In this document: piece after piece, positions 61,693-64,000 of the stretch
Layout of the letters: each line of letters starts with the position of its first letter
How positions within the stretch are numbered: the first letter of the stretch is position 1
DNA from: an uncultured Carboxylicivirga sp.
GTDB taxonomy: Bacteria > Bacteroidota > Bacteroidia > Bacteroidales > Marinilabiliaceae
Assembly: GCA_947491945.1 (NCBI GenBank)
Contig: CANLLN010000022.1
Span: forward strand, 1-64,000
Length of the DNA: 64,000 nt
Direction of reading: 5' to 3'
The notes under the pieces: generated by a model
What the model saw: the letters and a program-made list of their open reading frames with translations, nothing else
What the model was told of the DNA's origin: nothing
Database searches by the model: none
Translations under genes and position numbers: made by a program

Positions 61693-63525
61693 TCAGGCTT
61701 TCTTGATAATCATCTCACATTTTTTACAGTCAAAAGCCAGCTCGTAACTGTCTTTTGCATTATAAAGGGTTAGTGGTAATAACTTTTTTGCTTCAGGATG
61801 CTCTTTCAGGCACTGATTGTTCATGTAAAGCAGGCAGTGTTTGGTACGCATCAGCTCTGTGCCGGCTCCCTTCGGCTGTTTCTCAAAGCCCCAGTCTGCT
61901 TTTTTAACCCCATGTCTGCGGTAAAACGACTGGGCTTTCTCATTGATAATATTGGCAGTGTAGTTGAGTTCGGTTTTTGGGAACTCAATGTTATTAGGGT
62001 TCAGCTTACGTTCTTTTGCCCTGAAATGCTGTCGGCGTTTGGCTTCATGCTGCTCAATGAGTTCGCGTCGCAGGGCGTTGAGCGCTTTAGCCTGAAAGAA
62101 CCAGTCGCTTTTTAAATCAATAACTACTTGTTTGGGATGAAAGACTGTTGCCCCCAGCTTTGAAATCTGTTTTTGTATCTGTTCCAGAGCTCGTTCGGGA
62201 TGGCTGGCCGCATCGGGATGCAGGTCGGCCTGCAGGGATGAGTGCAGCTTATCGCTGTCAATAATGCTCAGCTCAAAGCCTCCATCTTTTTCGGTAAAAT
62301 ACAGTTCGGCATCAATCTTACGCATGCTGGTACTGCTGCTGATGGTGTCGGTGAAGGACTTATCGAAATTGCGATATAGCGCCATGCCCGGCTTGATGCC
62401 TTTCATGCTGTTGGGGTAAATCTTTTTATTCACGACTTTATTAACCTTCAGGCCGTTGAGCGTATCTTTATTGTAGAAGAAGCACAGTCCGTCGCCGTTG
62501 GAAAGCTCTTTAGAGGTGTTAAGTACAAAATAATCCTTGGCCGTTTGCCTTACTTTACCCAGTGCTTCGCCCATATTCTTGGGTGTGTTGATGGAGGCTA
62601 TGTCTGCCTCGCGACCATTTACAAAATAGGTGGTGAAACCGCGGTTAAAGCTTTTGTTCACATCGGGTGAAAAACCTGAACGGCTTTGTCCCGATGAGGC
62701 AGGCCTCAGGTCGGTGCGTCCGGCTATTATTTTATCGAGAAGTTGTCGGTAATGAGCCGTAACATTAGCTACATAGTCTTTGTCTTTCAGTCGTCCCTCA
62801 ATTTTAAAGGAGGAGATGCCGGCATCAATCAGTTGCTCCAGGTACGACGAGAGGTTGAGGTCTTTCAGTGAAAGCAGGTGTTTATCCTTGTAAAGCAGTG
62901 TGCCATCTTGGCTTTTCAGGTTGTACTTGAGGCGGCAGGGTTGAGCACATTCGCCGCGGTTGGCACTGCGCTTATTAATGGCAGCGCTCATATAGCACTG
63001 TCCGCTGTAGCACACGCACAAGGCGCCGTGTATAAAATATTCCAGAGGTACAGTGCTGTGCTTGCTAATGGCTTTTATCTGGTTGAGTGATAGCTCGCGC
63101 GCCAATACAACCTGATCGAAGCCCACATCCTGCAGGAATTTGACTTTCTCCGGACTGCGGTTGTCGGTTTGTGTGCTGGCATGAATGGGTATGGGAGGCA
63201 GGTCTGTCTCCAGCAGTCCCATGTCCTGTATAATAAGGGCGTCGGCGCCCAGCTGGTATAGTTGATGGATAAGGGTATTGGCCGCTTTTAGCTCGTGGTC
63301 GAAAAGCAAGGTATTAAGTGTTATGTACACTTTGGCACCAAACAGGTGAGCAGTATTAATCAGCTGTTCTATATCATCGAGTGAATTGCCGGCATTTTTG
63401 CGGGCGCCAAAACCCGGCCCGCCGATATAAACAGCATCGGCACCATGGGCAATGGCGGCGAGTCCGCATTGTAAGTCCTTTGCCGGAGAAAGTAATTCTA
63501 TTGCTTTAAGTGCCTGACTGTTCAT
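61693..63525 (-). CDS. peptidase U32 family protein (RlhA/YdcP-like)
   Basis: This 610-residue protein has the U32 TIM-barrel-like core (ELLSPAKDLQCGLAAIAHGAD, VYIGGPGFGARKNAGNS). The cysteine-rich signature ALCVCYSGQCYMSAAI ... GECAQPCRLKY probably binds an iron-sulfur cluster, and a C-terminal domain ends with a further cysteine pair (CKKCEMIIKKA). Its size is close to E. coli RlhA, which hydroxylates 23S rRNA C2501; other U32 members modify tRNA. The specific substrate is inferred. The family's name as a protease is misleading for this group. Confidence 0.87.
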   Translation of the reverse strand: MNSQALKAIELLSPAKDLQCGLAAIAHGADAVYIGGPGFGARKNAGNSLDDIEQLINTAHLFGAKVYITLNTLLFDHELKAANTLIHQLYQLGADALIIQDMGLLETDLPPIPIHASTQTDNRSPEKVKFLQDVGFDQVVLARELSLNQIKAISKHSTVPLEYFIHGALCVCYSGQCYMSAAINKRSANRGECAQPCRLKYNLKSQDGTLLYKDKHLLSLKDLNLSSYLEQLIDAGISSFKIEGRLKDKDYVANVTAHYRQLLDKIIAGRTDLRPASSGQSRSGFSPDVNKSFNRGFTTYFVNGREADIASINTPKNMGEALGKVRQTAKDYFVLNTSKELSNGDGLCFFYNKDTLNGLKVNKVVNKKIYPNSMKGIKPGMALYRNFDKSFTDTISSSTSMRKIDAELYFTEKDGGFELSIIDSDKLHSSLQADLHPDAASHPERALEQIQKQISKLGATVFHPKQVVIDLKSDWFFQAKALNALRRELIEQHEAKRRQHFRAKERKLNPNNIEFPKTELNYTANIINEKAQSFYRRHGVKKADWGFEKQPKGAGTELMRTKHCLLYMNNQCLKEHPEAKKLLPLTLYNAKDSYELAFDCKKCEMIIKKA

Positions 63526-63615
63526 TAATTTTTATTTAGCTAATTGGCATGGCCGATTAGTTATTTTATATTTAATTTATATTTTTGTTTCTCTTCCATT
63601 CGTCGTAATCGGGAG

Positions 63616-63623
63616 CAAAAGTA
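63616..63623 (-). promoter_or_regulatory. -7 box of the U32-family gene
   Basis: CAAAAGTA on plus reads TACTTTTG on minus, a good TAnnTTTG match followed by CTCC. It lies about 90 bases before the gene start. Confidence 0.55.
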
Positions 63624-63647
63624 ATATATTTATTTGACCTTAAACAG

Positions 63648-64000
63648 ATGCCGAGTATTGACGTAATAGTCGTTTTTGCTGTAATTGCTTTTATACTGCT
63701 ATCATTGTATCGCGAATGGATGGGGGCAGCCTTCACCTTTTTTGTGGCGGTGATGGTGTTGGGTATCTTTAAAATTTTAACGCCGGCCGAAATATTGGAG
63801 GGATTTGCCAATGAGCAGATTGCTGTTATTATTATGCTGTTGCTGCTGGGCGATGCCATTCGTCAAACTTCTGTGATCGAGATTTTCTTTGCCAAAATAT
63901 TTCCGGCTTCCTCCAGCTATAAAGGCTTCTTAGCACGTATGATGCTGTGGGTAGGGGGCTTTTCTGCTTTTTTGAATAATACTCCGTTGGTGGCCGTGAT
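63648..64000 (+). CDS. SLC13/DASS family permease, N-terminal part (truncated by window end)
   Basis: The first 117 codons of a membrane transporter are present. Translation gives MPSIDVIVVFAVIAFILLSL, then REWMGAAFTFFVAVMVLGIF, FANEQIAVIIMLLLLGDAIR and GGFSAFLNNTPLVAV. The FxNNTP segment is the hallmark of the SLC13/citrate-transporter-like superfamily, which moves dicarboxylates, citrate or sulfate with Na+. TrkA-C domains are common in this subgroup but would lie beyond the window. It is divergent from the U32 gene. Confidence 0.85.
   Translation, partial: MPSIDVIVVFAVIAFILLSLYREWMGAAFTFFVAVMVLGIFKILTPAEILEGFANEQIAVIIMLLLLGDAIRQTSVIEIFFAKIFPASSSYKGFLARMMLWVGGFSAFLNNTPLVAV

Overview
The window is 64 kb of chromosome from a free-living member of the Bacteroidota, most like the Bacteroidales/Marinilabiliales. 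This is inferred from TAnnTTTG-type -7 promoter boxes (sometimes with a TTG -33 box), few Shine-Dalgarno sites, a C-terminal type IX secretion sorting domain, lipoproteins, a TonB-dependent receptor, and families typical of the phylum (DUF4783, DUF6340, DUF4465, TolC/HlyD efflux). No phage, CRISPR array or plasmid module is visible. The one clear mobile element is a decayed IS5-like insertion sequence.

Layout: 1-2.2 kb holds the end of an rRNA operon (partial 5S), then a hemerythrin-like di-iron protein, a LuxR-type regulator with a degenerate receiver domain, and an RDD membrane protein. 2.2-16 kb is housekeeping: a very large membrane histidine kinase with rlmH, DUF4783-nadC, a transglutaminase lipoprotein, valS, xerD, aroQ, pyk and three tandem identical tRNA-Asp genes. 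16-22 kb has two chemoreceptors flanking sucD. 22-26.5 kb is the accessory patch: the dead IS, a retropepsin-like aspartic protease, a HExxH metallopeptidase-like protein and scattered gene fragments. 26.5-31 kb is a TetR-controlled efflux operon (TolC, HlyD, ABC-2 permease) with no ATPase gene.

31-40 kb carries fabG, a DUF6340 lipoprotein with a PBP4-type carboxypeptidase, a DUF819 transporter, an outer-membrane barrel, a YitT protein, an omega-amidase, an orphan small protein and a TonB-C/plug protein. 40.7-46.2 kb is the clearest metabolic unit: pta, a divergent 3-hydroxyacyl-CoA dehydrogenase, ackA, ptb and buk. These form two acyl-phosphate/kinase pairs for making ATP from acetyl-CoA and from butyryl- or branched acyl-CoA. 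A cation:proton antiporter and a secreted lysyl-endopeptidase-like protease follow. 50-56 kb is a tightly packed five-gene minus-strand operon (DUF4097-like, aminopeptidase P, glycosyltransferase, TlpA-like thioredoxin, DUF4465 lipoprotein). 56-64 kb carries a BtuB-like receptor, an NPCBM glycoside hydrolase, a U32 peptidase-family protein and the start of an SLC13 transporter.

Most of the window is ordinary core genome. The items most worth a second look are the hemerythrin/pseudo-receiver pair, the acyl-phosphate cluster with its odd dehydrogenase, the two uncharacterised secreted peptidase-like proteins beside the IS, the efflux operon without an ATPase, and two related palindromic intergenic elements.
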